Assembly: GCA_030141605.1 (NCBI GenBank)
Contig: JAQGDQ010000158.1
Location: 374,001 to 438,000, forward strand
From: Tubiluchus corallicola
Lineage: Eukaryota; Priapulida; Priapulimorpha; Priapulimorphida; Tubiluchidae
Length of the DNA: 64,000 nucleotides
Direction: 5' to 3'
The position numbers were made by a program, and so were the translations under genes. This document shows positions 1-11,265 of the stretch, piece after piece (the first letter of the stretch is position 1; every line of letters starts with the position of its first letter). The notes below the pieces were generated by a model that worked only from the letters and a program-made list of their open reading frames with translations, did no database searches and had not been told where the DNA came from.

Positions 1-797
1 AATATTTCGACTAATTTTATACATATACATATATCCATATGTATATCAGTATGTACATATATACTATCTATACATATCAGTTGGTTCCGCAAGCCACTCT
101 TTAGCTACTCCATACAAATACAATCGTCAGCAGTTAAGAACATAAAAAATATCTTCGTTAAAGTTTTCGTACCACAATCATTTCTCTACAAAAACTACAA
201 AAACAAAAGAATCTTGCTTGTTCTGCAATATGATTGTTGCTTGTCACTTTGATCACTTGTTATTTTCTGCATTTCTTTCAACTTTGTACAAAAACGAAGC
301 ACTTTCCTATTTGGCTATAATATTATACATTATAAAAAACATCTACTGGTGTGATAATAAAAAATATATAGTCTTAAAAAGACAGGCACAGGATCTCAAT
401 GCAAAACAAGACATCTGTAACAGACAGTAAGTTTTTCAGATTTTAAACATTCATTTTTTAACTGCACTGATGAATGCACTTGCACGCAAGGGCAGTTGTA
501 AACTGATTACATAAGTAACTTAGATTGCTGATTCAGCTTGAAACATTATTGTCTTACTACAAGCATAAACAGCTATCCACCAGAGAATATGCAAGCAGAG
601 ACTGTGTATATGTTGCGAATATATGTAAACTGCACACATGTGTTACATTTGTGGAAGTATTTTCATATTTCTTATTTTTAGTGCCTTTGGAAATTGAAGC
701 AAATTTTAAGCATTTTAACTCACAAGCAAACTACTACTGTTGTATTGTACAATGTACACTGGGATTTGAATGATCGAATATTGATGCTACGCACACA
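1..797. other. Intergenic or intron DNA, nothing recognised
   Basis: AT-rich DNA downstream of the minus-strand three-finger gene. The short ORFs have no family features. I looked for a transmembrane or kinase exon on the minus strand and did not see one. No clear AATAAA was seen for the minus-strand transcript, which leaves open that the gene continues leftward. Confidence 0.5.
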
Positions 798-932
798 CTA
801 ACCATCATTACTAAGACTCCAGTAGCAACTTGTGATGGGTTTAACATCAATTAGACCAGGAACATAAAAAGGATTATTGCAAAGATTTTCAACACAGCAG
901 TGTATGGTACCAACATGTCCATTATATGTAAC
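798..932 (-). CDS. Three-finger protein gene, last visible exon with CC-x5-CN motif
   Basis: The exon starts after a TTTCTGTTTTCTAG acceptor in phase 0 and reads VTYNGHVGTIHCCVENLCNN, then 24 more residues to a TAG stop at 798-800. CC followed by LCN closes a three-finger fold. The tail after CN contains one more cysteine and is not hydrophobic, unlike a GPI or transmembrane end. An earlier unrecognised donor here could lead to exons left of position 1. Confidence 0.55.
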   Translation of the reverse strand, partial: VTYNGHVGTIHCCVENLCNNPFYVPGLIDVKPITSCYWSLSNDG

Positions 933-3900
933 CTAGAAAACAGAAAGAAAACAATTACGTTAACACACAGCAAGTAATTAGAAACAAAATTTGTGGTAAA
1001 AAAAATCACGTTTTCTTTCAAAGTAAACTGGCAATCCATGAAATCTTCGTCACCATATAATTTTACTAATCAAAAAATGCTATATTTTTCATGTAAAGGG
1101 GGCATGAGGCACTTGCATCAAGACAGAGCCCTAGAAATAAAAAAAAGCAATTTTCAGGCTGATTTTAGAGGCAGATAAGAAAAAGCACTTTTAATGAAAG
1201 TTTCTGAGAACTAGCTCGAAAAATTATATTCCCTAGTGACAATCTTGCTTGCATATGATAATCACATTAAAAGAAATTCCCATTTGTTTTAATTTTCAAT
1301 TGACCTGCACTGCTGCAGGCATGTCTTAATATGACGCCATGGACAAACATCAAATTTTGAAAATACACAGGAGGGAACTTTCTGTAAGTAGTTTGCAACG
1401 TTTGTTGCACAGCTTCTTTAAGTGGAACCACAGCAGAATTTGTCAATACGGTAAACAAAATAAAGGCTGATGTCTTCACACTCTTGACATAAAAAGTTTC
1501 CTACTTTCCAAGTAATTTTCCTACTTCCCTGATTTGTAAGTGTCTGTTCAATATGTCTAGGATTACATTATAAATTGTGTTATACGTCTATCCATTTGAT
1601 CCACAAATATTTTACTGCAGCGAGGGTAGAACATAAAACATGCATTAACATGTCAACAGCCAAAGTAACAAAGTTTAATAGGCATTAATATCAAGTTACG
1701 CCTGGGTCGTGTAAAAAAAAGCACCGACTTCCATTTATGTGAAAACTAATGTTAATGAACATTACGTCAAGTTTCACTTTAATTCACCACACCATATCTA
1801 CTGTCTTAACAAAATGTCTTGACGCTAATCAGCAAATGGTACTATGCAGGGTACTATACTTGACCTGTCACATGACCCGAGGGAAGCAAGAGCTATGACT
1901 GCCTGTTGTCGCCATGGCAATTTCACAATTGTGCAATAGTAAGCTGTCTAACTAGTAACTAATTATCATATTTCTTTTTTGAAATCCACCAAACTGCATA
2001 TATGGGCCATGCAGATTCAAGTTTTTCTACTAGTATTTTACTATCTTACATTGCCCTAATGCTTGAAATGTCAGGGTAACGGAAATATAAGTTGTAAAAA
2101 CTACTACATAACTTGTTGATATTATAGGTTATTATTAAGAGGTTAACTATATATGTAACACAAAGCATCCATTCTTGTAATACAAATAAACTTGATAATT
2201 ATAATTTTTAACCAAGCTATTATATTAACAAATCTGTTTAATGGTTATGCAAAAAATTCTAGATAATCGAACGACGGCCGACGGAAACCAACTGGCACTA
2301 AAACGGGTTTCTGGAATTTCGAGGCATGTAATATGGTTGTTGAAATATAAATAGATATTTGCATAAGATTATAATAAAGTTCAGACATAAATTTCTTAAT
2401 TCAAGTTTTTTTGAAACTCTCATTAAACTTCACTTTTCTTGTCCTTTTAACCCTTTACCATTCGCGGTTATAACTTACATTTTCTCGACGGTCACTTCCG
2501 TATTGGCTACAGACTGCACCATCAACATCACACTCAAACACTGTCATTTCTTCTGTTTCGTTTGTTACATTATTTTGTAGCATAAACTGAAAACTTAAGC
2601 AGTAAGATGTTTTGCCTAAAAAGAAATTATGACACAAATCAGGCAGGTAACACTTAAAAGCAAAGGTGTGGTCTGTACTATTGCTCATTGTACCTCCTAG
2701 TAAAAGGTTGTGTACTATCCTGTAAGTATGTGAAATAAGAATTGAATTCAACTGACACACTTAACGTCATAACAATCATTGTATAATAATAGTAAAAATA
2801 ATCACCACACGAAAACCCTAGAATAAAGTGTAGTTCCAAGCTTTGCCAAATTTCGGAAAAAGTACATATGTCAAACCAACTGAAATAAAATATCTGATTC
2901 GGCATTGGAGCCGATTGTTCGGGTTCTGATCTTTAACGTTGAGCCTGTGTTTAACAATAACCAATGGTGTCATTAGTATGTGGGCAGATGATGCAAAATG
3001 CAAAATTTATCAGTGAAGAAGGATCTGGAAACAGCTGTTGATTATATCAAAGCTGTTCATCAGTCTGGTGACAAGCAGCTGTTCATTGGATAATACAATA
3101 TGAGATTGCCTGTAAAGAGTTAAGAAAGATTTTGCTAATATATTACACCAGTATTGCTGAAATAATAGTGACTCTATCGTGCTCTCCAAATGCACAGCCT
3201 GCACAGTCTTGAGTGGCATCATTGAAGCAATGATTTGAAGAACTCAAGATCCTCCAGGAAATCTTGCATATGTCTCACAAGCTTGTCTGTTAAATACCAA
3301 TCTATGTTTTTTTATCATCTTAGCGTCTAGTCATCCACTCTGTCCTTCAGGACAGCTCCAGTGTTTGGTGGGTTGAGGTCCAAGTTCACCGGAAAAAATT
3401 CACTACACAATTTTCGGATCACAACTTCAATGCAACCTCCACAAGATTGTGAGGCAGCACCAGTCAACAAAAGTATCTAGTTTCAAATTAGCAATTCTTT
3501 GTGTCTCAGTTAATTAATCTTTAATTAATCTAGACGTGTAGTCTAGTTTGGAAGTAGGGTTGTAAAATGCACCAATGTCATGATGCGATGCAAATTACGA
3601 TGAAATACGTATCATGATATACCCGAGTACTTGACTAACTGTTTACATCATAAGTCACCAGAAAAACAAAACATTTCAATACTTTTGATTTCAAAAAACA
3701 CAGTTTTCTAGTTCACAATTGTTGCTAGCCATCTCACAAGTTTATGTTCATAATGCAGTTAACGTATTGTAGATTAATTGGCCAATAAATACAATTAACA
3801 CATTGCACTTTTAACGGCTTTGGTTGATAGCAGGAAGTGGCATTGTCTATTCTGCTAATGTTGCACATGCTGAACTGACTGTTAAGTATCGACAGTACAC

Positions 3901-5145
3901 TTTGCAAGTGCAGCTTGAATTATTTCACACTGTTTTTTACAAATGGATAGTTAAGTTTATGCTAAATTTCACTGTTCAGATTATTACATTATACAGTAGG
4001 CACCGCTTAACAGACTCACGGTTAATAGACTCAATCGCTTAATTGACTCAAAAACGCCTGGAACGGGGGCCGCAAATATACATAAAAACTATCGGTAATT
4101 GACTCAAGTAACTTTGCATAATTGACTCAATATTTTTCCTTCACGTACTTAAAATAAGACTTGTATGTGCCCAAAGAGCCTTTCCTACTTTTACGTCATC
4201 TTTACTTCCCTTTTGTGCACTCTATGTATACAGAAACAATCATGTTAAGTACCATTTTGTTTATAAGCAGGTACTTTTATCATGCGCTAATACGCTAGCG
4301 TAGCGGTTTTGCTTTGAATCTGTTACTCGTTCACCCACTGTTACTCAAAGAATTTCTGGAAGCTAAACATTTAATCACTTACCTAGCGGTATCCTTTTGA
4401 TTCCCTCGTTGCAAATCACGCTTTCAGGCTTAATGAGTTAACAGTCAAAGATGCAGGTACAGTAATCGGCAGATATTCCTTGTGACTTACAAGAGTAAAC
4501 ATCGTACAGCCAATAAGAGCAATGTTTTTGTCACGCCCAAGAACATATTTTCAATGTTTTTATAATTACGAGAATTTTGTGGGCCAACTTTTTCATGAGA
4601 AAATGAAGCAGCCGACTTTGAAGGAATTTTTGTAATTTTTGCAAATAAACAGACGTAGTATAGTCTGTGGTTTAGAAAAGCATACTTTTTAATTTACTGC
4701 TAATTCACTTATATAAATTAATATTTCAAAACATTTTTTCTAGTTTTTAACTGCACAAGGAATTTAGGCATTACTTCGTTTCTAAAATTCATTAAAAAGC
4801 TTTGCAGTACATAGTAAACTGACGACTCATACTTCTATATCTGTAATACTACACCCATCAGTTAATAGGTTCAGTCAGTTAATTGGGTCAAAACACGTCA
4901 GTCCCGAAGTGAGTCTATTAAGCGGCGACTACTGTAGCTACTCTTAGAAATATGCGTAAATTGTAAAAAAAGATATCAAGATGCATCTATGTATAATTAC
5001 ATTCCTACCGATAAGGAATCTGGAACAAGCCACCTGATACTTACCACCAATATAAACACTCCGTTTAGATACTGAATTGTCAGTAGCAGCACAAGGCTCT
5101 TTCATTACCGGTGTAGCAGAACTCCATGGTCCAACAAAGCAATAT
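798..5145 (-). CDS. Three-finger (Ly6/uPAR/TGF-beta receptor ectodomain-like) protein gene, partial, 3 exons
   Basis: Three exons on the minus strand (5145-5045, 2696-2479, 932-798) join in phase (1/1, then 0/0). They encode about 150 residues with the cysteine order of a three-finger domain: C-x5-C (KCYLPDLC), YC, EC, VC, then CC and LCN (HCCVENLCNN). That ending is the hallmark shared by Ly6/uPAR proteins and the extracellular domains of activin/BMP/TGF-beta receptors. Several N-glycosylation sequons (NST, NVT, NET and a second NVT across the last junction) fit an extracellular location. A preceding exon contributes two more cysteines. The first exon starts in phase 2, so at least one upstream exon (presumably the signal peptide) is missing. 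No transmembrane helix, GPI signal or kinase domain follows before the stop at 798. Either the protein is secreted, or the last exon splices earlier to sequence left of the window. The fold family is fairly well supported; receptor versus Ly6 is not resolved. Confidence 0.55.
2479..2696 (-). CDS. Three-finger protein gene, core domain exon
   Basis: 218-bp exon with a TTTTACTAG acceptor and an AAT|GTAAGT donor; phase 1 in, phase 0 out. It encodes FKCYLPDLCHN, SYCLSFQF, FECDVDGAVC and ends SDRREN. A second acceptor inside it (TTCTTTTTAG before GCAAAACATC) is also in phase 1 but would drop the first two domain cysteines, so the longer form is preferred on family grounds. Three sequons lie in this exon and a fourth spans its 3' junction. 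Confidence 0.6.
3994..4934. mobile_element. TA-flanked MITE, family A (CAGTAGGCACCGCTTAACAG ends)
   Basis: The left end begins CAGTAGGCACCGCTTAACAG after TA. The right end reads as its imperfect reverse complement (GTGAGTCTATTAAGCGGCGACTACTG) before TA. Subterminal blocks repeat the motif AATTGACTCA or AATAGACTCA. TIRs plus a TA target duplication point to a Tc1/mariner/pogo-type non-autonomous element. It lies in the intron between the first two visible exons of the three-finger gene. A shorter relative is at 26056-26443. Confidence 0.7.
5045..5145 (-). CDS. Three-finger protein gene, first visible exon
   Basis: 101-bp exon preceded by a TTTTTAATTTCAG acceptor and followed by a G|GTAAGT donor; phase 2 in, phase 1 out. 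It encodes YCFVGPWSSATP and onward to SVYIG, 33 whole codons with two cysteines and no hydrophobic segment. The exact splice consensus on both sides and the matching phase of the next exon are the support. The phase-2 start means a coding exon lies further upstream; none was recognised between here and the LINE at 8.5 kb. Confidence 0.5.
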
Positions 5146-7628
5146 CTGAAATTAAAAATAAATTCATGCATTTTTATATAAACATATTTATTTATCCACA
5201 GCATTAACAAACCACACATTCTAGAGGATTTTTTTTTATTAAAAATAGCTCTTTGAAGGAGAAAAGCTTTTGATTAGAGCCATTGTACTTTCACTACTGT
5301 GAACACATAGAATTTTATGTATATCATGTTTTCAAACCTAAAAGAATGCCATTAAGAACATTGAACATGAACAAATTTAACCATTTTGATTCTCACATAA
5401 ATCTGGTGCCCTTTAGCTTAATAATGTTAACTTTAGGCAAACTTTAAGTCAGTAATAGAGTTGTTGTAATAGATCTATATTTTCAGAACGTGTTTCCAGA
5501 CCTATGATAGAATTGCTGAAAATGCCCCCAAAGAACCTAACGTATATATATGAATTCATGGAAATTGTAAAACGGGCACCAGAAAAATGCATGCTAACAT
5601 TTCTACTTGTAAAGAAAATGTTTTAAAAAATAGTCAGTTTTTACTGGAGACTCACTCTCACTCAAACCCCTTTTGCCAAAATATTGTACATAGTGAAAAC
5701 ACTACTTGCAGATTTGTATATACAATGCTCAGGCTGCCAAAACGGCTTACATAATAACTAATTTAACTATGAATATTTCTTAGTGAAGTAACAGATTTGA
5801 CAGTTCTATTACAACTGCCAATGTGAAGCAGTACAGGCGTTTACTACATACACTATGCCATTATTTAGCTATTGTTCACTTGTCATAGATACATTTTACA
5901 TCAAATAAATTTTTTTCCCATTTCCACTGTTTATTTTCCTTATATTTCTGCTTTACATGGACAAATTAGCTAGGTAATTGCAATTAATTTGTGCAAGATA
6001 AATAAAAAATATCTCTAATTCTCAATTACATCTTACTTTAAATAAAAAATGTTATACAAGTTGGAAATTGCTTGTCCGTTGTATTGAAATGCTAAAAGCC
6101 ATAACTATTCAAATGTGGATTATATAAACTTAAACAAAAGCTCTTCAATATTTTCCAGATTTTGAATGAAGTGGTTTTAGTATTTCCCAAAAATGCCATA
6201 TTAAAGGTTTAGGGCCTAATTAACACCTATTGTGAAACATAACTTAGAAATATACAAGCATTTTACATTTTACCTAGGTCTAATGAACCAGGCTATTTTT
6301 GCAATTTAATTCTATGTTGCTTAACTGGTACATGTACATCAAAAACAGTTTTTACTTTGTACAAGTTTAGGAAGACATTTTATAAATGCATAAGCAACTA
6401 CATAAAACTAATGATATGACAAAATGTAAAAGTTTTATCAATTTTCTTTTTTAGTTTCTAAAAAAATAATTATTCATCATATTAGGTACAAATACTAATA
6501 CCACTACATGCTAGATACCGTTTTTCCTTGATCCTCACTTTTTGCCAGAAATAAACATAAAAATTATCATAAAAATCATCATAGTTAAAAAGCTGGCTGA
6601 AAATGAAATATTAAAAAAAATTTTCTTCTATCAGCATTCCGACAACTCATTAATAAGAGCTGTTCGTCTCCCACCGCTGATTTGTTGCAGTATAGTTAAG
6701 CATAAATATTGGCTGTTTCACAGGAAGACTTTTGGCTTATGGTGTGTTCCTGCTTCGACGGCCAATGTGCGCAAACTAATTATAGATATCACCAACATTT
6801 TTTTAGACATTCTTGGAATTTTTGTCTGACTAGAAAACTGCAATATCAGACATCACGGCACATGTGGCTTAACTATAATTACAACAGCTCTTTTCAAAAT
6901 GAGCATAAGGCTGGCCACAAAAAAATTGTTTCCGTCTTACCTCACGAACTCAAAAGATGTCTGAAGGAAGGCAGGAAAGTTTTTTCAAAATTTTTTTTTA
7001 AAGCTTTGTGAATGTTTAAAGCTGAATAGTAGAACATTTAAAATCAATTGAAATCAAAGTTTGTTTATTTCCTATTTAAATATTTTAAATTTCTTTCAAT
7101 GCACATTTTTCACGCCTTGTTTTTTAGTTTCGCATTACTAAATCATCGTATAATTATCGATTATGGTATAGTCTCTTTCATGTATCATGGAAGTGTATGT
7201 TCTGGTGATTATGGTATAAGCGGCAACACTACTCAGCCATTAATGCACTGATCTGAAAATTCGATACTTTTAAGCCTCGAAAATAATGAGCATCATACAA
7301 AATGGCAACCCTGGCCGAGAGTTAGCCGTGGAAAAACATGGCCGCGTCCTGCGTTTCCCAAAACAACAATGTTATAATAATTATTGCAATCTATGTTTTA
7401 AATTTTTTTATAAGCTTTTATATTACAGCGTCAAGTATGTATATGAACGTACGAAAAAATAAATTCCCGGCCAGGCGTGCGATTAAAAAAATATTCCCCG
7501 GACGATTAGACAGAAACAAAAGTATTTTTATTGTCAGCCTTACGTCAAAATTTTTACGTTTTTTCTATTTTTTTAATGTGTGCTGTGCATACAATTCTGA
7601 TTAAGCAGATGAACAATATTATTACAGT
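5146..7628. other. Intergenic or 5' intron DNA without a recognised gene
   Basis: AT-rich, no supported exon. A plus-strand ORF at 6709-7011 and an 88-codon ORF at 7338-7604 show no domain. The missing 5' exon of the minus-strand three-finger gene should lie here or further right. Confidence 0.4.
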
Positions 7629-7629
7629 T

Positions 7630-8038
7630 CAAAGCCGGCTCTGCCATTAGGCAACTAGGCAGTTACCTTGGGTGCCAAATTCTAGAAGTAATTTTGTAAT
7701 TTTTAAGTTTAGCAAAAGTAATAACATACTGTACAGTAAGTCCTCACTTAACGACTGCCCGTTTAGCGATGTTCTATTTTTACGACGCTGAACATTTTAT
7801 ACCTCTTTTCACTTAGTGACGCACCGTTTCGTTTTAGCGACAATTTTTTTACTTTGCTCAAAACCAATTCTTATTTTATCAACAACTTCTTTACCTGATT
7901 TACCTACTTTACTATATACAACATAATTCAATTTTTGTGGGTAGGATTGGGACCTTGGGGTAAGAAGATAACCGTTCAGGGGAGGAGGCGCTAAAAATGC
8001 TTTTACCTAGGGTGCGAAACGACCTAGAGCCGGCCCTG
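7630..8038. mobile_element. hAT-like MITE with nested TA-MITE sequence
   Basis: The left end is CAAAGCCGGCTCT and the right end reads, reverse-complemented, CAGGGCCGGCTCTAGG. Flanking octamers TTACAGTT and TTACACTG are similar, consistent with an old 8-bp duplication. From about 7733 the inside carries the start of the CAGTAAGTCCTCACTTAACG family (also at 12177 and 28045), so one element seems to have landed in the other. No matching right end of the inner element was seen. Confidence 0.55.
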
Positions 8039-8539
8039 TTACACTGCTACAGTTTAACTTTAATCGTATGTATCTCAGAGATCGGTAAAAATTCAAATAA
8101 AACAAGTTTTATATAATTTACATTCTTGCAGGAAAAACAAACGTTGACCTTAAACCAACAAAAAAACAAAAAATAGCGATTTAATTAATGCACGTGCTCT
8201 TGAAGGAGTAATATTCATAGGCAATGAAGACTTAAATTTATTCGCCACTTCGCCTACCTAAATTTAGGAAAATCGCTAGACTCAGTTGCAGCGATTAAGA
8301 AAATCAAGCTGTCAAGAGAAACTAAACACAACCAAATGATTTTCATTATTTTACCACTTTAGCGTCATCTAAACTTTTAGCTTTAAGAAATACAACTAAC
8401 AAAAACACACCATACACGTTTGTTAAGTGTAAACATTAATCGCAATAGTCCCAGAAGTGACTAAAGCCGTCAACAAGTAAAGTTTTCAACATGGCCTACC
8501 CTAAGAGGCGGACAAATATAGCCGCTAGTTCAATCACTA

Positions 8540-9170
8540 GTTTAGTTTAGTTTATTCACATAATACATTAGTACATAAAATCACATTCATTAAAAAATAA
8601 TAAAAATACAATATAATTACTAGCATACTACACAATTAACACTGATTAAGATGTGCAGGAGGACACACAGAGCAAAGCTACTTACATGTGTCTATCGAAT
8701 TTAAGAAACCTTGTTAAATCACCATGCTCAAGTCTTTTACGAAATAACTTAACGTTTCCAGCAGTAACTAATGGTGAACCATTTACAGAAGCAGGCAATG
8801 AGTTCCATATTGGAACAACACGATTTGAGATAAATTCGTGAAAATGTGTCTTACATGTACGCCTCACAAAGAGTTTAAATGAATGATTACCCTTAGTTTT
8901 ATTATTTAAAACTTTGGTAAAAAATGTTTCCCTGTTTAAATCAACATCCTGATGCATAATTTTGTAACACATGCACAAATCAGAAATTATGCGTCTTTCT
9001 TCTAATGATTTAAGACTCAGAATTTGTAATCTATGTGGACACGACTCATAATTAATTCTACATCTATTACAAAGGCCTCTTGTAACGCTGAACATTTTCT
9101 ACAACATCTAAATCACCAAGCAGATAAGGACTCCACACACTAGTACAAGTTTCTTTTACAAATTTTATTT
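8540..9170 (-). mobile_element. LINE relic: reverse-transcriptase C-terminal region (CR1/L2/Jockey-like)
   Basis: The minus-strand ORF 9095-8682 contains the typical C-terminal LINE sequence: RLQILSLKSLEERR, ISDLCMCYKI, KGNHSFKL and VVPIWNSLPASV. Upstream in another frame, TSVWSPYLLGDLDVVENVQR is the preceding part of the same domain, so the relic has a frameshift near 9090. The 3' side ends in AT-rich DNA and a short TTTAG-type repeat at about 8540-8560. Not functional. Confidence 0.8.
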
Positions 9171-9852
9171 ATGAGTACACATCTTGCGTGTTTTGAAAAA
9201 TTAAAAAAAACGATGATTTACCACAGAGTAGCTAATAATAATAAAAATGCATGGTGTTAGTCTCGAAAAATTATCGAACGATCAAGCTGTTTTCCTAGAT
9301 TTCTTGCGAAAACCATCATTATGACAAGAAAAGTGGTTCTGTAGCGCGTCAAGCAAGGCGTCGCATTATCCTTAGGAAATGGTTGTTGGAATATACTCGA
9401 ATTTAGTTCTAACTTTGTTATAGTTAAATCGATCTTCGCGGTACAAGTGCAATACAGTCAACACTTACCTGATTATAGTTTTAGGTCTATTAGGTACTGG
9501 GGCATGATCAGTTTTCAGGTCAGGGAGCTTAATATGCATTATTATACATTTTTCCGAAATTAGCAAAAACTTTTATGTTTTTATGAATTTAGTTACTTCG
9601 TTATTGCGTAATCCAGAGATGGGGATATTAATTAGCATGAATGCTATTTGCCCCCCCCCCCCACTATTAATATTATACTAAACTAGCTTAAACTAAAATG
9701 TTAAATATAGTGGCACCACCGCAGATATTTGTACAATTGATATAAATTATAAAACTATTAAGTGTATTATTTACTTAAATTAATTATTCAGTGCCTGTGT
9801 ATTTTGTAAATTTCCTCCTGTTAAATTTTGTAATATGTAATGTATATATAGT

Positions 9853-10367
9853 TTCAAGTATCTCGGTAGTTATGTAACCGAAGACTTTCAATGTCACTTG
9901 AGAAGGATCTTGAAAATCAAATGGGATGATTACATTAGTGACGAAGAAGTTTTAACTCCTGCAGGTGTTAAAGCATCGAAATCAAATTGGTAAGAAGCAG
10001 ACTGTGCTGGTTGGGCCATGTATCTAGAATGGATAATGAGAGACCAGTGAAAGCCCTTCTGTATGGGGAACTCACAGAAGGGACACACCCCATTGGATGC
10101 CCTAAGCTAAGATACAAAGATACTTGTAAAAGTGCTTTGAAATGTGGAGAAGTTCTGGATGAATGGCAAAGAATCGTAGAAGATCGACCATCGTGGTTAA
10201 CAACAATATGGAAAACGTGTAATAAATTCAATGAATCGTAGAAGATCGACCATCGTGGTTAACAACAATATGGAAAACGTGTAATAAATTCAATGAGAAA
10301 AGAGCCAGTGCATATGAGAAAAGAAAAGGAAAGCGGAAGAAGAAGGCAGCACCTAAGGACAATTAGT
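9853..10367 (+). mobile_element. LINE relic: C-terminal RT region with internal deletion and a 62-bp tandem duplication
   Basis: Plus-strand peptides FKYLGSYVTEDF, LRRILKIKWDDYISD and, in another frame, LCWLGHVSRMDNERP and LYGELTEG match the C-terminal part of LINE ORF2. About 100 residues expected between EDF and LRRIL are absent and the frame changes near 9985. A 62-bp unit occurs twice in tandem (10172-10233 and 10234-10295). Because 62 is not a multiple of three, it breaks the last codons, which otherwise would run through a lysine-rich tail to the TAG at 10365. Confidence 0.75.
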
Positions 10368-11157
10368 CAATTAGTGATTATTTTTCACAGTTAATGAACT
10401 CTATTATTCACTACTGTATATATTATTTTTAAATTGTGTTTATATTTTGATCTGTTTTTCATCAAATGTGTTCTGCCCGTTTCGGGCTAAGGCATCGTAT
10501 ATATTTTTAATTTAGTTCTTAATCTAGTGTTTGTGTATTTGTGTCCTTTTTGTAATTTTTCTACTCGTTTGTATAGGTTTTAAGTGTATGTTAATTTGAG
10601 TAGTAGTAATTAATTGTGTAGGCATTTTTGGCATTCTATTTGAATTCAGGTCCCGCTCGATTTTCGCCGAGCGATCGCCGATTTCGATGTGATTGCTTAG
10701 CGCAGTATGACGATGTGTGCTGTGCATACGATACGATGATTGATCAGCCCCCGAGTTTCACTTATGGTGGAATAAGTTTATGAAATAATACTGTTAATAG
10801 AATATAAAAATCCATTAAGTTTACCATTAATTGTTTTTATAAAAACAAAAAATTGGCATTTGACCCAATTTTTGATGCATTCGATCGTATAAAATGTATT
10901 TTAACCTGAATAAATAATTAAATGACTACAAGCAGTGTTAAGCATTTTTGTTTCGAGAAGTGTGTTCATACTGAAATAGCTAAGTAATTTTTCATAATAA
11001 CAATTATTTTTATTCTGCATTATTTTTAATAACTAAGTGTGCCACAGTTACATTTTATCATCTGTCATCTTGGATTAAATTATAAATTTTATTTTTAGGT
11101 GACATTTGTGCAACGTAGTTTTCGATCTTGATGGCCTGACAAAAGCGACAGCATCTG
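10368..11157. promoter_or_regulatory. Upstream region of the UIMC1-like gene, possible promoter and 5' UTR
   Basis: No coding sequence. A short CpG-rich patch at about 10650-10710 (TCGCCGAGCGATCGCCGATT) stands out from the AT-rich surroundings and could mark the promoter. A possible acceptor TTTATTTTTAG ends at 11098, so the coding start may sit in the second transcribed exon. A three-base-pair-step uORF (ATG GCC TGA) lies at about 11130, just before the chosen start. These are inferences. Confidence 0.3.
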
Positions 11158-11265
11158 ATGGCAAATGCTGATAGACCTCGCAGAAATGGTGCTACGCATA
11201 ATGTCAGTCAACCAGTTGGAACCACTGCAAAGCACAATGATGCCAGCAGCGATAGTGATGTTAAG
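11158..11265 (+). CDS. UIMC1: UIMC1-like coding exon 1
   Basis: The start ATG has G at +4 and an in-frame TGA seven codons upstream. The exon encodes MANADRPRRNGATHN and onward to SSDSDVK (36 codons) and ends AAG|GTAATT in phase 0. The acidic/serine stretch joined to exon 2 (DSDVKVVSS) resembles a SUMO-interaction motif. Confidence 0.55.

Noticed and set aside
1-797. Kinase or transmembrane exon completing a TGF-beta-type receptor
   Set aside because: Searched by eye on the minus strand; no glycine-loop, kinase or hydrophobic exon was found in the window.
6709-7011. Cys-containing plus-strand ORF (VCSCFDGQC) after an acceptor-like TTTCACAG
   Set aside because: No partner exon or family match; the cysteine spacing does not match a known domain and the later sequence is low complexity.
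7338-7604. 88-codon ORF starting MAASCVSQ with a hydrophobic stretch
   Set aside because: AT-rich chance hydrophobicity; no splice continuation, homology or downstream domain seen.
9652-9662. Poly-C run
   Set aside because: Short homopolymer with no associated structure; likely slippage or assembly noise.
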